A DNA stretch of 57,364 bases, taken from NCBI GenBank assembly GCA_036001465.1, contig DASYUH010000066.1:1-57364 (forward strand), written 5' to 3'. The notes under the pieces were generated by a model, which saw only the letters and a list, made by a program, of their open reading frames with translations, was not told the origin of the DNA and ran no database searches. Below, in pieces: positions 43,118 to 52,403 of the stretch. Made by a program: the position numbers and the translations under genes. The DNA comes from Candidatus Polarisedimenticolia bacterium (GTDB lineage Bacteria > Acidobacteriota > Polarisedimenticolia > Gp22-AA2). The stretch's first letter is position 1. The number at the start of each line of letters is the position of its first letter.

Positions 43118-44758
43118 TCATCGGGCAGGCGAGCCGCCCGCCCGGGCCAGCTCGGGCAGATCGGGGTCGGCGTCGCGCCAGAAGCGCCGCGCGGCTTGAA
43201 GCTCCCGGTCGGAGGCGGCCGCATCCCCGTTGTGACGCAGCACGAGCGCCATCGCGAAATGGCTTCCGCCGTACGCCGCGTCGTGATCGAGCATCTGTCC
43301 CGCCGTGTACTCCGCCAGCTCCCAGTCGCCGGCCGCGACGGCGCTGCGCGCAATCGATTCGAGGCGGAAGAGCGCCTGCGACCACGCATCGGGGCCCGGG
43401 ATCGAGCGAAACGCCCGCTGCACGTCCTGGAGAATCGCGCGTCCTTCGGCTCCCTTGCCGGTCCTGAGCAGGAGCTCCCCGCGGAGCGACTCGACCCAGG
43501 GCTCGACGGCGGATCGGCGCGGCACGATCCCCGGGGTGATGCGCGGCACCGCCTCGAGCTCGAGGCGCGCGGCCTCGAGGGCGGCGGCCGCCTCGTCGAG
43601 ACGCCCGAGCCCGATGAGCGCCTGCCCCGCCAGCGCCTGGCCGACCGTCCGGGACTGAGGGTACGGGGTGCGCGCCAGGGCGCGCGCCGCCTCGAGCGCT
43701 TCGGCGTAACGGGCGCGGTGGATCAGGAAGCTCGGGAACTCGCGCATGTTGAAGGCGCGATAGGCGTCCACCGGCGCGAGGGCCGTCGCCTCGCGCATCG
43801 TCTTCTCCGCCTGCCGCATCTGCCCCTTGTGCTCGTAGCACGTGGCGAGCAGGTCGAGGTTGTGCCCGTGGTGCCAGTCGAAGGACGGATCGATCCGCTC
43901 CGCCTCGTAGTAGGCGCGCTCGAGGGCGTCGGTCTTCTTGAACTGGACGATGGCGTCGTCGATGCGGCCGACCCGCCTCAGGTCGTGCCCCCACATGTGG
44001 GCCGCGTGAGGAATGGCGGGGGCCAGGCGCGCGTAGGCTTCGCCGTGCGCCAGCGCCAGGTCGATCCGGCCGATGGTCTCGTAGGCATGCACGAGAAAAT
44101 GGTGGGCCGAGGCGTAGTCCGGGGCGAGCTTCAGGGCCCGCTCGTAGAAGGCGACCGACCCCGAGGTCCCGCGCTGTCCCCGGCCCGTGGCGTTCGGCTC
44201 CTCGGCATTGCCGCGCAGGAGCCAGAGCTGCGGGTTGTCGAGATCGAAGGGCAGGGCGTCGTCGATCGCCTTCCTGTAGGCGAGAAGCTTTCCCGCGTCC
44301 TCGATGTCGTCCATCGCGTCGAGCTGCTTCCCGCGGATGTCGATGAGCCGGCGCTCGCGCTCGGAGACTCCGGGGCCGGGCGCCCTCGCCTTGTCGAAGG
44401 CGCGCCGGGCCGCATCGGGATTGTCGAGCCCGGAGTAGACGCGGCTCAGTCCGACGTGGGCCATCGCCAGGGCCGGATCGAGACGGAGCGCCTGATGGAA
44501 CGATCGCCCCGCCTCGATCCAGACGTACGACTCGAGATAATTGAGCCCCTGGTCGTAGTAGGCCCCGGCCTCCTTCGATTTCGTGGTGACCGTCTCGCGC
44601 GAATTGCCGATCCCGCTCCGGAGCGGCACGGGCCGCTCGAGGAGGCCGGCCGGGACGTACGAGGGGGGCACCGCGCAGGCGGCGTGCGGGTCGTCCTGGG
44701 CCATGGCCGGGCCCGCGGCCAGGGCGACGCACAGGATCGAGCCGGCGATGGACCGCAT
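43118..44758 (-). CDS. Exported TPR-repeat protein
   Basis: The 546-residue protein has a signal peptide (SIAGSILCVALAAGPAMAQ). A cysteine pair region (CAVPPSYVPAGLLERPVPLR) precedes about ten tetratricopeptide-like helical pairs, e.g. YYDQGLNYLESYVWIEAGRS, ALAMAHVGLSRVYSGLDNPD and YASAHHFLVHAYETIGRID. HMWGHDLRRVG and DWHHGHNLDLLATCYEHKG are His-rich stretches between repeats, seen in related exported TPR proteins of soil bacteria. Role unknown; probably a periplasmic scaffold. Its ATG lies 11 bases past the serine-hydrolase stop. The TAGGAG of the repeat motif supplies its ribosome-binding site. Confidence 0.8.
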   Translation of the reverse strand: MRSIAGSILCVALAAGPAMAQDDPHAACAVPPSYVPAGLLERPVPLRSGIGNSRETVTTKSKEAGAYYDQGLNYLESYVWIEAGRSFHQALRLDPALAMAHVGLSRVYSGLDNPDAARRAFDKARAPGPGVSERERRLIDIRGKQLDAMDDIEDAGKLLAYRKAIDDALPFDLDNPQLWLLRGNAEEPNATGRGQRGTSGSVAFYERALKLAPDYASAHHFLVHAYETIGRIDLALAHGEAYARLAPAIPHAAHMWGHDLRRVGRIDDAIVQFKKTDALERAYYEAERIDPSFDWHHGHNLDLLATCYEHKGQMRQAEKTMREATALAPVDAYRAFNMREFPSFLIHRARYAEALEAARALARTPYPQSRTVGQALAGQALIGLGRLDEAAAALEAARLELEAVPRITPGIVPRRSAVEPWVESLRGELLLRTGKGAEGRAILQDVQRAFRSIPGPDAWSQALFRLESIARSAVAAGDWELAEYTAGQMLDHDAAYGGSHFAMALVLRHNGDAAASDRELQAARRFWRDADPDLPELARAGGSPAR

Positions 44759-44773
44759 CGGACAGGCTCCTAG
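44759..44773 (-). repeat. CTAGGAGCCTGTCCG motif linking two genes
   Basis: Here the motif serves two genes. Its TAG is the stop of the serine-hydrolase gene (44770-44772), and its AGGAG sits eight bases before the ATG of the TPR gene at 44758, acting as ribosome-binding site. This copy could be an ordinary stop/ribosome-binding-site overlap, but the following CCTGTCC is shared with the other copies. Confidence 0.55.
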
Positions 44774-46575
44774 CGTCTCACGAAGGTGTACGTTCCGGAC
44801 GCGTCGATCTGCCTGAGCTCGGTGACGCGCCCGCCCGAGACCACGAACTCGTACTGGACGTCGGAGAATTCCTTGACCCTGAAACGATGCGGCCGCCAGG
44901 GGAGAAGCGCCTGGAACGGCTGGCCGGGGAAGACCAGACCGAGCGTGCCGTCCTCCTTCAGGACGACCTCGAACCGGGCGCCGGTCGGCGTCTCGTAGGT
45001 GCCGGCGTACTGCCGCAGCGTCGTCACGGCCGAAAGCTCGGCGGGGACCCGGCGGGTGAAGGTGACCTCGGCCTCGTCGAGCGACACCAGGGCCTTGTCG
45101 ATCTCCCCCTGGGGGCTGGTGGAGAAATTCACCGACCATTTCCCCTCCTGCTCGTCGTCGGGAGAGTCGAAGCGGTCGTAGTGGAAGTGATCGAGCGGCA
45201 GGCGGATCCTGTGGAAGTCGAACCCCAGGCCGGCGTCCTTCTGGACAATCGTCAGGACGCCGTACGCCGGGTGCCCGAACTCGCCGGCATAGTCCGCGAG
45301 AGGATGGGACGGCTTCGTCCCCGGAATCCGCTCGCCGCCCGCCTTGGCGCGGGCCTCCTTCCCGGCCTCTTTCCCTTTCAGGCGGATCGCCAGATTCCGC
45401 TCGCTCCACGGTGTCGGGTCGAGACCCAGGAGCCGTTCATAGATGTTGTACGAGACCACGTTGTAGAGGGGGGCGGCATGATCGCCGATGACCAGGACGA
45501 TGACCCCGAGCCCGTCGTTCGGCATGCTCGAGACCTGGGAATGGAAGCCGTTGATGTCGCCGCCGTGGTAGGTGAGCAGGTGGCCGCGGTAGGACGCGGT
45601 GAACCGCCCCGTCCCGTAAGCGGGATTGAGCAGCTCGCCGAAGCCGCGCGACTCGAGCAGGCTGTTCGGGAGCGCGATCGCGGGCTGCAGCGTCGCCTTG
45701 AGGACGGCCGGGGGGATCACCGCTCGGCCGGCGCCCTTCCCGTCGTTCACCAGCGCGATGAGCCACTTCGACATGTCCTCGAGGTTCGAGTTGATGGCCC
45801 CCGCCGGCCCGATCCCGACCGCCTCGCGATAGTAGGGGATCTCGTACAGCTCGAACGAGTCCCGGCGCTCCGTGAACGGGACGCCGTGGTCCGCCTGCTT
45901 CACCATGTCGTCGATCGTGAACACGGTCGAGGTCATCCCCAAAGGCGCCAGGAGGCGCTCCGTCACGAACTCCTCCCAGGTTGTCCCCGAGAGCAGCTCG
46001 ACGACGCGCCCGGACCCGGCGTACATCATGTTGTTGTACAGAAACGTCTGCCGCAGCGGCTGCGACGGCTCGAGATACCTGAGCCGCTCGTAGAGCTCCT
46101 GGCGGGTGAAGTCCGACTTGTACCAGATGGTGTCGTGGCGGGTGATCCCGGTCCGGTGCGACAGCATGTCCCGGATCGTCACCGTGGCGGTCAGGTCGTC
46201 GTTGTAGAACTGGATCCCCGGAACGAACTGGCGCACCGGCTTATCCCAGTCGAGCTTCCCCTCCTCGACCAGAAGCCCCGCCGCCACCGCGGTGAACAGC
46301 TTCGTGTTGGAGGCGATCGGGACCGTCGTCTTCGGCGTGAACGGGAGCCTGCGGCCGTAGTCCCGGAAGCCGTACCCCTTGGCGAAGACCAGCCGGTCCT
46401 TGACCACCACGCCGACCCCGATGCCGGGGACGTTCCAGTCCTTGACGACCTTCTCCATGTAGGCGTCGAGCCCCTTCAGCCGCCGGTCCGCGGTCTGGTC
46501 GGCGGCGGCCGAGAGGCCCGCGGCGGCCGCGGCGCAGACCAGGATCGTGGCGATCGCGAATCGATCCTTCGTCAT
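44770..46575 (-). CDS. Serine hydrolase (class C beta-lactamase-like) with C-terminal DUF3471-like domain
   Basis: The 601-residue protein has a signal peptide (AIATILVCAAAAAGLSAAA). The beta-lactamase/transpeptidase fold follows, with nucleophile motif SNTK (Ser89-Lys92), YNN (Tyr180-Asn182) and a later HGGDINGFHS that replaces the KTG box. Residues about 400-600 form two beta-rich C-terminal domains (YAGEFGHPAYGVLTIV, LRQYAGTYETPTGARFEVVL) as in DUF3471-bearing hydrolases. Such enzymes cleave D-amino-acid peptides, esters or cell-wall fragments rather than necessarily antibiotics. It lies between ggt and the TPR gene, all on one strand. Confidence 0.87.
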   Translation of the reverse strand: MTKDRFAIATILVCAAAAAGLSAAADQTADRRLKGLDAYMEKVVKDWNVPGIGVGVVVKDRLVFAKGYGFRDYGRRLPFTPKTTVPIASNTKLFTAVAAGLLVEEGKLDWDKPVRQFVPGIQFYNDDLTATVTIRDMLSHRTGITRHDTIWYKSDFTRQELYERLRYLEPSQPLRQTFLYNNMMYAGSGRVVELLSGTTWEEFVTERLLAPLGMTSTVFTIDDMVKQADHGVPFTERRDSFELYEIPYYREAVGIGPAGAINSNLEDMSKWLIALVNDGKGAGRAVIPPAVLKATLQPAIALPNSLLESRGFGELLNPAYGTGRFTASYRGHLLTYHGGDINGFHSQVSSMPNDGLGVIVLVIGDHAAPLYNVVSYNIYERLLGLDPTPWSERNLAIRLKGKEAGKEARAKAGGERIPGTKPSHPLADYAGEFGHPAYGVLTIVQKDAGLGFDFHRIRLPLDHFHYDRFDSPDDEQEGKWSVNFSTSPQGEIDKALVSLDEAEVTFTRRVPAELSAVTTLRQYAGTYETPTGARFEVVLKEDGTLGLVFPGQPFQALLPWRPHRFRVKEFSDVQYEFVVSGGRVTELRQIDASGTYTFVRR

Positions 46576-46609
46576 GCCTCGCGCTCCTCCGTGTTCCGGC
46601 CTGCGCCTT

Positions 46610-48487
46610 TTACCAGGCGATGCCGTAGTCCTCGCCGTGGTTGCTCGAGGCGCCCCACATCGTGCCGTGCCTGCGGTCGAACAGGATGCCGTTGATCGGC
46701 CCCGAGGTGCGCTCGGCCGTGGTGATGGTGTATCCCATCTTCTTGAGCGCGCCGCGGACGCTCCCGGGCGTCGAGGTCGCGACCAGGATCCGGCCGGGAT
46801 ACGCCTCGTGGCCTCCGAAGGACGAGCGCATCTGCTCGCTGTTGATGTTCGGCGCCTCGGAGGCCTCCTGCGGCGTCATGCCGAACTCGACGATGTCCAG
46901 GAAGAACTGCAGCAGGTTCTGGTCCTGCGAGTCGCCCCCCTGGACGGCCATCGCGAGGTAGGGGAGCCCCTCCTTCAGAGCCAGGGTTGGCGTGAGGGTG
47001 ACGCGCGGGCGCTTCCCCGGCTCGATGACGTTGAACGGTCCGTCCTCGGGGCGGGTCGCGAACATCTGCGCCCTCTGGCTGAGCCCCACGCCGGTCCGCC
47101 CGGCCACGACCGCCGGGATCCAGCCGCCGCTGGGGGTCACCGACACGACCCATCCGGCCTCGTCGGCGGCTTCGATCGACGTCGTGCCGCGGTAGAACTG
47201 CTCGCCGAACGCCGCCGCCGATCGTCCCGCGGGCGGCTGCGCTCGCGGGGCCGGGGTCGCATCCGGCTTCGGCTCGACGGTCCAGCGCGACAGGAGATCC
47301 CGGAACGGGTTCGTGCCCCCCTGGTGGGGATACGGGTCGCCCGGCTTCACCTTCGGGTCGTTCGCCGACCAGTCGATCTGCGCGTAGCGCGCCCTGGCGT
47401 ACTCCTTGGAGAGGAGCCCATTCACCGGCTCCTCGGGCGGGAAGTACGGATCGCCGTAATAGAAGTCACGGTCGGCGAAGGCGAGGTTCATCGTCTGGTA
47501 GAGGGCGTGGATGTATTTCGGGGAGTTGTAGCCCATTCCTTTGAGATCGGCGTTCTCGAGGATGTTGAGCGCCTGCAGCATGACCGGGCCCTGCTGCCAG
47601 ATCGGCAGCTTGTAGACGGTGATCCCCTTGTAGTCGGTGCTCAGGGGCTCCTCGATCCTCACCTTCCAGTCCGCCAGGTCCCGCATCGTGATGAGGCCGC
47701 CCTCCTCCTGGACGCCGCGCACCAGCTCCTGCGCGATGTCCCCCTTGTAGAACCGGTCGTAGGCGGCGTAGATCGCCTCCTTGCGGCTCTTGCCGTTCTT
47801 GAGCGCCGCGCTCTCCGCCTCGACGAGCCGGCGCAGCGTCGCGGCGAGGTCCTTCTGCGCGAAGATCTCGCCCGCCTCCGGCGCCTCGCGCGGCCCGCCC
47901 GCGTGCGGCAGGAAGACGGCGCTGGAGTATTTCCACTTCTTGATCTCCGCCTTCGACCGCTCGATGCTGTTCGCCGTCTCCGCCTCGATCGGATAGCCGT
48001 CGGCCATCTGGATGGCCGGCGCCAGGACTTCGCCCAGGGACAGCGTGCCGTACTCGGCCAGCATGGTCAGGAGCCCGCCCGGCGTGCCCGGCGTGATCGC
48101 CGAGAGGGGACCGTACTCGGGAGGGAAGCGCATCCCCTTCGATCGGTAGAACTCGACGGTGGCGCCGGTCGGGGCGACGCCGAGCGCGTCGATCCCGATC
48201 ACCTTCTTGAGGCCGGGATGGTAGATGAGCGCCTGCGTCTCCCCTCCCCAGGCCAGGACGTCCCACATCGTCGTCACGACGCCGAGCATGGCGCAGGCGG
48301 CGTCCACCGCGTTCCCCCCCTTCTGGAACATCATCGCCCCGGCCGTCGCCCCGAGGGGCTTCCCGGTGATGGCGATCCAGTGCGAGGCGTGCAGCGGCGG
48401 CTTCTGCGTCCGCGCCGCGGGCAGCGGCGTGATCGCCAGGGCGAGCAGGGCGAGGCACAGGGGGGCGGCACGGCGGGACGTTTTCAT
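46610..48487 (-). CDS. ggt: Gamma-glutamyltransferase
   Basis: The 625-residue precursor has a signal peptide (LCLALLALAITPLPAART). The large-subunit signature is GAMMFQKGGNAVDAACAML, and the autocleavage/catalytic threonine is in FYRGTTSIEAADEAG (Thr435). The small subunit carries NINSEQMRSSFGG and GASSNHGEDYG. It hydrolyses gamma-glutamyl amides such as glutathione in the periplasm. The motif after the threonine is TTSIE instead of the usual TTHxS, an uncommon substitution that may mark a subfamily with other substrates. GGAGAG precedes the ATG. Confidence 0.9.
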   Translation of the reverse strand: MKTSRRAAPLCLALLALAITPLPAARTQKPPLHASHWIAITGKPLGATAGAMMFQKGGNAVDAACAMLGVVTTMWDVLAWGGETQALIYHPGLKKVIGIDALGVAPTGATVEFYRSKGMRFPPEYGPLSAITPGTPGGLLTMLAEYGTLSLGEVLAPAIQMADGYPIEAETANSIERSKAEIKKWKYSSAVFLPHAGGPREAPEAGEIFAQKDLAATLRRLVEAESAALKNGKSRKEAIYAAYDRFYKGDIAQELVRGVQEEGGLITMRDLADWKVRIEEPLSTDYKGITVYKLPIWQQGPVMLQALNILENADLKGMGYNSPKYIHALYQTMNLAFADRDFYYGDPYFPPEEPVNGLLSKEYARARYAQIDWSANDPKVKPGDPYPHQGGTNPFRDLLSRWTVEPKPDATPAPRAQPPAGRSAAAFGEQFYRGTTSIEAADEAGWVVSVTPSGGWIPAVVAGRTGVGLSQRAQMFATRPEDGPFNVIEPGKRPRVTLTPTLALKEGLPYLAMAVQGGDSQDQNLLQFFLDIVEFGMTPQEASEAPNINSEQMRSSFGGHEAYPGRILVATSTPGSVRGALKKMGYTITTAERTSGPINGILFDRRHGTMWGASSNHGEDYGIAW

Positions 48488-48570
48488 GGTGGGCTCTCCA
48501 CGCGGACGTGTGATGGTCGGTGACGTTATACCGCAGGCCCCCGATCGGCTTCAACCGCCGCGCCGAGAGG

Positions 48571-48599
48571 CCCGGCCCAATACCCGGACAGGCTCCTAG
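48571..48599 (-). repeat. Single copy of the TAGGAG...TATTGGGCCGGG repeat
   Basis: On the minus strand it reads CTAGGAGCCTGTCCGGG followed by TATTGGGCCGGG. It matches half of the palindrome at 43059-43112 at 25 of 29 positions. Its TAG is the stop codon of the ABC permease gene. The copy therefore begins exactly at the gene's end. Confidence 0.7.
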
Positions 48600-49633
48600 T
48601 TCCAGCGGAACAACTTGAGCGCCACGACGGAGGCGACCACGCCCCACACCAGCATGACGAGAACGCGGCCGGCCTGCGAGGACAGGTCGGCCCCTTCCAG
48701 GATCGCGGCGCGCAGTGCGTCGTTGAGGGCGGTGAGGGGGAGCGCCTTGACGAACGGCTGCATGGCGGCGGGGAAGCGATCGGAGGAGAAGAAGATCCCC
48801 GAGAAGACGAACATCGGAAGCATGACGATGTTCATCAGTCCCGATGCGGTCTCGATCCGGGCGGTGCGGGAGGCGACGAGGAGGCCGAGACCGGCGAACA
48901 CGAACGCCCCGAGGACGGCGAGCAGGATGACGGTCCCCAGAGAGCCCTGCACGACCAGGTGGAAGATGAGGCGGCCGAAGATCAGGAGGAGCGCCATCTC
49001 GGTGAGCACCAGGAGGATGCGGCTGGTCATGATGGCGCCGAGAAAGTCCGTGCGCTTCATCGGCGTCGCGATGAGGCGCTTCAGGAGCCTGCGGGTGCGC
49101 ATGTCGACGAGCAGGAAGCCCACGCCCCACATGCCGCCGCTCATGATGTTCATCCCGAGCAGGCCGGGGATGAGGAAGTCGATGTAGCGGGCGCCGGGCT
49201 CCGTGATGAGCGTTTCCTTGACCGGCACCGGATCGGCGCGGCCGGCGGCGCGCTGCAGGGCGTCGTGCACCCTCTGGCGCGCCAGCACGCTGTCGGGCCG
49301 CGTCGGGTCGTAGCGGTACTCGTACGTGGCCCCCGGCACCACGACGAGGGCGACCTTGCCGAGACGCAGGCGCTTGGCCGCCTCGGCGTCGGAGACGGTC
49401 TCGGCCACGAACCCATGGTCGGGGGAGAGGGCCGCGAGGACCGGCCCGGATCCCTCGGCCTCGACGACCCCGACGACGATCTGGTCGGGCGGCTTGTTGC
49501 GGAACGCCATCCCGAGGCCGATCGCCAGCAGGATCGGGAAGATGAACACCCAGAAGACGACCTCCGGCTCGCGCATGAGCTCGCGCATGCGGGCGAGGAC
49601 GAGCAGAAGGAACGGATGGCGGCCGCTACTCAT
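48596..49633 (-). CDS. ABC-2 type transporter permease
   Basis: The 345-residue protein has one N-terminal helix (VVFWVFIFPILLAIGLGMAF), a periplasmic domain of about 130 residues and five further helices, the usual ABC-2 exporter layout. IPGLLGMNIMSGGMWGVGFL and MLPMFVFSGIFFSSDRFP are typical. It should pair with the ATPase encoded immediately upstream, whose last eight bases overlap its start. Substrate unknown; similar pairs export drugs, lipids or polysaccharides. Confidence 0.9.
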   Translation of the reverse strand: MSSGRHPFLLLVLARMRELMREPEVVFWVFIFPILLAIGLGMAFRNKPPDQIVVGVVEAEGSGPVLAALSPDHGFVAETVSDAEAAKRLRLGKVALVVVPGATYEYRYDPTRPDSVLARQRVHDALQRAAGRADPVPVKETLITEPGARYIDFLIPGLLGMNIMSGGMWGVGFLLVDMRTRRLLKRLIATPMKRTDFLGAIMTSRILLVLTEMALLLIFGRLIFHLVVQGSLGTVILLAVLGAFVFAGLGLLVASRTARIETASGLMNIVMLPMFVFSGIFFSSDRFPAAMQPFVKALPLTALNDALRAAILEGADLSSQAGRVLVMLVWGVVASVVALKLFRWN

Positions 49634-50585
49634 CGCGCAGATGCCGTCCGGTGAGCGCCACGAAGACGTCCTCCAGGCTGGCGTGGCGGGTGGTGAGGCG
49701 CGACAGGGTGTGCCCGTCCCGCCCCAGCCTCGCCAGGAGGGCCGGAATGGCGATGTGCGGCTGATCCACCGTCAGGAGGATGCTGCCCGACTCGGCGCGC
49801 GCCGACTGGACCGAAGGAACGTCCAGGAGGCTTCGAGGGTCGGGCGGGGACGGGAGGGGCGCGGCCGCCGAGGCGCCCCCGTTCACCGCGAACTCGACCA
49901 CGTGCTCGCCGTGGAGCGAGGCGATCAGCTCGGCGGGCGTTCCCAGCGCGATCACCCTGCCGTGGTCGACGACCGCCACCCGATCGCACAGCTTCTCCGC
50001 CTCGTCCATGTAATGGGTCGTCAGGAGAATCGTCCGGCCGCGCCGGCGCAGGTCGCGGATGATGTCCCAGAGCGAACGCCGTGACTGCGGGTCGAGGCCG
50101 GTCGTCGGCTCGTCGAGAAAGAGCAGGTCGGGATCCCCCACGAGGGCGCAGGCCACGGCGAGCCTTTGCCTTTGCCCGCCCGAGAGCTTCATGACCCACG
50201 CCCGGCGCTTCTCGGTGAGGCCGAGCTCCTCCATCACCTCGCCGGCCGGGCGCCCCTGGCGGTAGAAGGAGGCGAACAGCTCCAGGGTCTCCTCGACGGT
50301 CAGCTTGTCGGCGAGCCGGGTTTCCTGGAGCGACACGCCGATCCGTTCGCGCAGCCCGGCGTGGTCGCCGTCCCAGCGCAGCCCGAGCACCTCGACGTCG
50401 CCGCCGGTCGGATCGAGGATCCCCTCGAGGATCTCGACCGTCGTCGTCTTGCCGGCTCCGTTCGGTCCCAGGAGCCCGAAGCACTCCCCGGAGCGCACCT
50501 CGAGATCGAGGCCGCGCACCGCCTCCACCGGGGGCTTGGTGTCGTAGATCTTGCGCAGATCGCGGCAGCGGATGGCGATGTCCAT
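49626..50585 (-). CDS. ABC transporter ATP-binding protein
   Basis: The 319-residue protein has Walker A GPNGAGKTTT (about residues 40-48), signature LSGGQRQRLAVACAL, Walker B LLFLDEPTTGLDP and the switch His in LLTTHYMDEAE, so it is catalytically complete. The 90-residue C-terminal extension is typical of DrrA/CcmA-like exporter ATPases. ATG 50585 is the start; the frame extending to 50741 is antisense to the peptidase gene. It forms an operon with the permease. The divergent metallopeptidase gene starts 20 bases away, so their promoters must overlap each other's coding regions. Confidence 0.92.
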   Translation of the reverse strand: MDIAIRCRDLRKIYDTKPPVEAVRGLDLEVRSGECFGLLGPNGAGKTTTVEILEGILDPTGGDVEVLGLRWDGDHAGLRERIGVSLQETRLADKLTVEETLELFASFYRQGRPAGEVMEELGLTEKRRAWVMKLSGGQRQRLAVACALVGDPDLLFLDEPTTGLDPQSRRSLWDIIRDLRRRGRTILLTTHYMDEAEKLCDRVAVVDHGRVIALGTPAELIASLHGEHVVEFAVNGGASAAAPLPSPPDPRSLLDVPSVQSARAESGSILLTVDQPHIAIPALLARLGRDGHTLSRLTTRHASLEDVFVALTGRHLRDE

Positions 50586-50604
50586 GAGGGGCGCATGATA
50601 GCGC

Positions 50605-52365
50605 ATGGTGATACCATCCGGGGCCGTGGCCTGGACGGAAAGGAACGGCTCCCGCAAGCGCGTCCGCGGCGCTCTCGCCGCCTTCGCCCTCCTGATCGCC
50701 GTCCCGGCGTGCGGGTCCGGACCGGGCGCGGGGCTCGACAAGGTCGAGGCCGCCTACCGGGACGCGCGCCACCACAAGGATCAGATCGACGTGACGCGAT
50801 CGCGGGGGGCCGTGACCACCCCGCGCGGCGTCCCGCTCGCCGATCTCGTGGCACGGTATCGCGAGGCGCGGGGCAATCTTCAGGGTCTGCTGGCGGCCGT
50901 CCCGATCGCCGGGTTGTCCGCCGAAGACGCCCGAGCGCTCGAGGTGATCAGGCGGACGTTCGAGAAGGACCTGGACGAGGAGAAGGATCCCCCGGGCGGA
51001 GCGGAGGCGGCGGCCCCCGGGGGCGCGGCCCCCGCGGCCACGCCGGCTCCGGAGACCGCCGGTTGCTCCTATGACGCCTCGGCGCTGGCGCAGGGGCCGG
51101 AAGGGATGGCGGCTCTCTCCGACCGGATGTACGCCTGCTTCGGGAAGGCGGCCCGGAATCTCCCCTTTGAAGGCCAGACGCTGGACCGGCTGACGATCTT
51201 CAGCATGCTGCCGGTCACCGAGGACCCCGCGCGCCGGAAGAGGCTGTTCCTGGCGATGGCGCCCGTCTGGACGTCGATCAACGGCGACGGCGGCCCCGGC
51301 AGCCCCTACCGCCGGCTGATCCGGCTGAGCGCGGCGAAGAGGGCGGCGGACAAGAACCCTGTCGAGTCGGGGGCGGGCAATCTCGGGATCGACCCCGGCG
51401 CCGTCGAAGGGTGGCTGACCTCGGTTCTCGAGGCGTGGCGCGCCGTCACTCCGGACCGGCCGATCGAGCCGTGGGACTTCGCCTATGAGGCGGGGAAGGC
51501 CAACCGCGCCCTGCGGACCGCGGTCACGAAGGAGATCCTGAAGCCGGCGAACGACCGCTTCTACGCCGACCTGGGGGCGGACGTCGAGGCGCTGGGCATC
51601 CGGTACGACCTCGAGCCGCGCGAGGGGAAGGACCCGGTGGCCTTCACCACGTTCGGCGCGCGCCCGCACCTCGAGGACGGCGCGTGGGCCCCGGGCGAGC
51701 CGTGGGTGTTCGCCTCCTACCGGGTCGGCAGCCTCGACAACCTCAACGAGCTCCTGCACGAGACGGGACACGCCGTGCACATTGCGGCGATCCGGACGCG
51801 GCCGGCGTTCATGGACTGGCCGGACAGCGACCTGTTCACCGAGGGAATCGCCGACGTCGCGGCGCTCGAGATCTTCGAGCCGGCGTGGCAGCGGAAGTAC
51901 CTGGGGACGTCGGTGCCGCTGGCCGACTCGCTGCGCGCGAAGTACGCCGGCATCGTCATGGACGTGGCCTGGTCGCTCTTCGAGATTCGTCTGCACCGGA
52001 GCCCGGAATCCGACCCGAACGCCGTCTGGACGGAGATCACGGAGCGGTACTTCCGGATCCGGCCGCACCCCGAGCTGTCCTGGTGGGCGGTGCGCGGGCA
52101 GCTCATCAACCTTCCCGGCTACATGCTCAACTACGCCGTCGGCGCGATCATGGTCGCCGACCTGCGCGCCCGCGCGAAGGAGCTGCACGGCCCCTTCACG
52201 GAAGGCGACGCGTCGTGGTACGCGTGGATGTCGGAGCGCCTCTACCGCTTCGGCCTCGAGCGCCCCTCCCGCCAGGTCATCGAGGACTTCCTCGGCCGGC
52301 CCGTCTCGCCCCGGGCGCTCCTCGCGGACCTGTCACGGGCCGGGACCCCCCAGACCGGCTCCTGA
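50605..52365 (+). CDS. Zinc metallopeptidase lipoprotein (gluzincin, M3-like)
   Basis: About 586 residues. A lipoprotein signal (LAAFALLIAVPACGSG) is followed by a low-complexity Ala/Pro stretch around residues 130-155. The catalytic part carries LNELLHETGHAVH (His385, Glu386, His389 of HExxH) and the third zinc ligand Glu413 in DLFTEGIADVAALE. Spacing fits a gluzincin peptidase of the M3/M2 type acting in the periplasm. The start may be ATG 50605 or a GTG at 50626. It faces away from the ABC exporter. Confidence 0.82.
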   Translation: MVIPSGAVAWTERNGSRKRVRGALAAFALLIAVPACGSGPGAGLDKVEAAYRDARHHKDQIDVTRSRGAVTTPRGVPLADLVARYREARGNLQGLLAAVPIAGLSAEDARALEVIRRTFEKDLDEEKDPPGGAEAAAPGGAAPAATPAPETAGCSYDASALAQGPEGMAALSDRMYACFGKAARNLPFEGQTLDRLTIFSMLPVTEDPARRKRLFLAMAPVWTSINGDGGPGSPYRRLIRLSAAKRAADKNPVESGAGNLGIDPGAVEGWLTSVLEAWRAVTPDRPIEPWDFAYEAGKANRALRTAVTKEILKPANDRFYADLGADVEALGIRYDLEPREGKDPVAFTTFGARPHLEDGAWAPGEPWVFASYRVGSLDNLNELLHETGHAVHIAAIRTRPAFMDWPDSDLFTEGIADVAALEIFEPAWQRKYLGTSVPLADSLRAKYAGIVMDVAWSLFEIRLHRSPESDPNAVWTEITERYFRIRPHPELSWWAVRGQLINLPGYMLNYAVGAIMVADLRARAKELHGPFTEGDASWYAWMSERLYRFGLERPSRQVIEDFLGRPVSPRALLADLSRAGTPQTGS

Positions 52366-52403
52366 CCGCGATATACTCCCGGTACACCATTCGAGGGGGC
52401 GGC

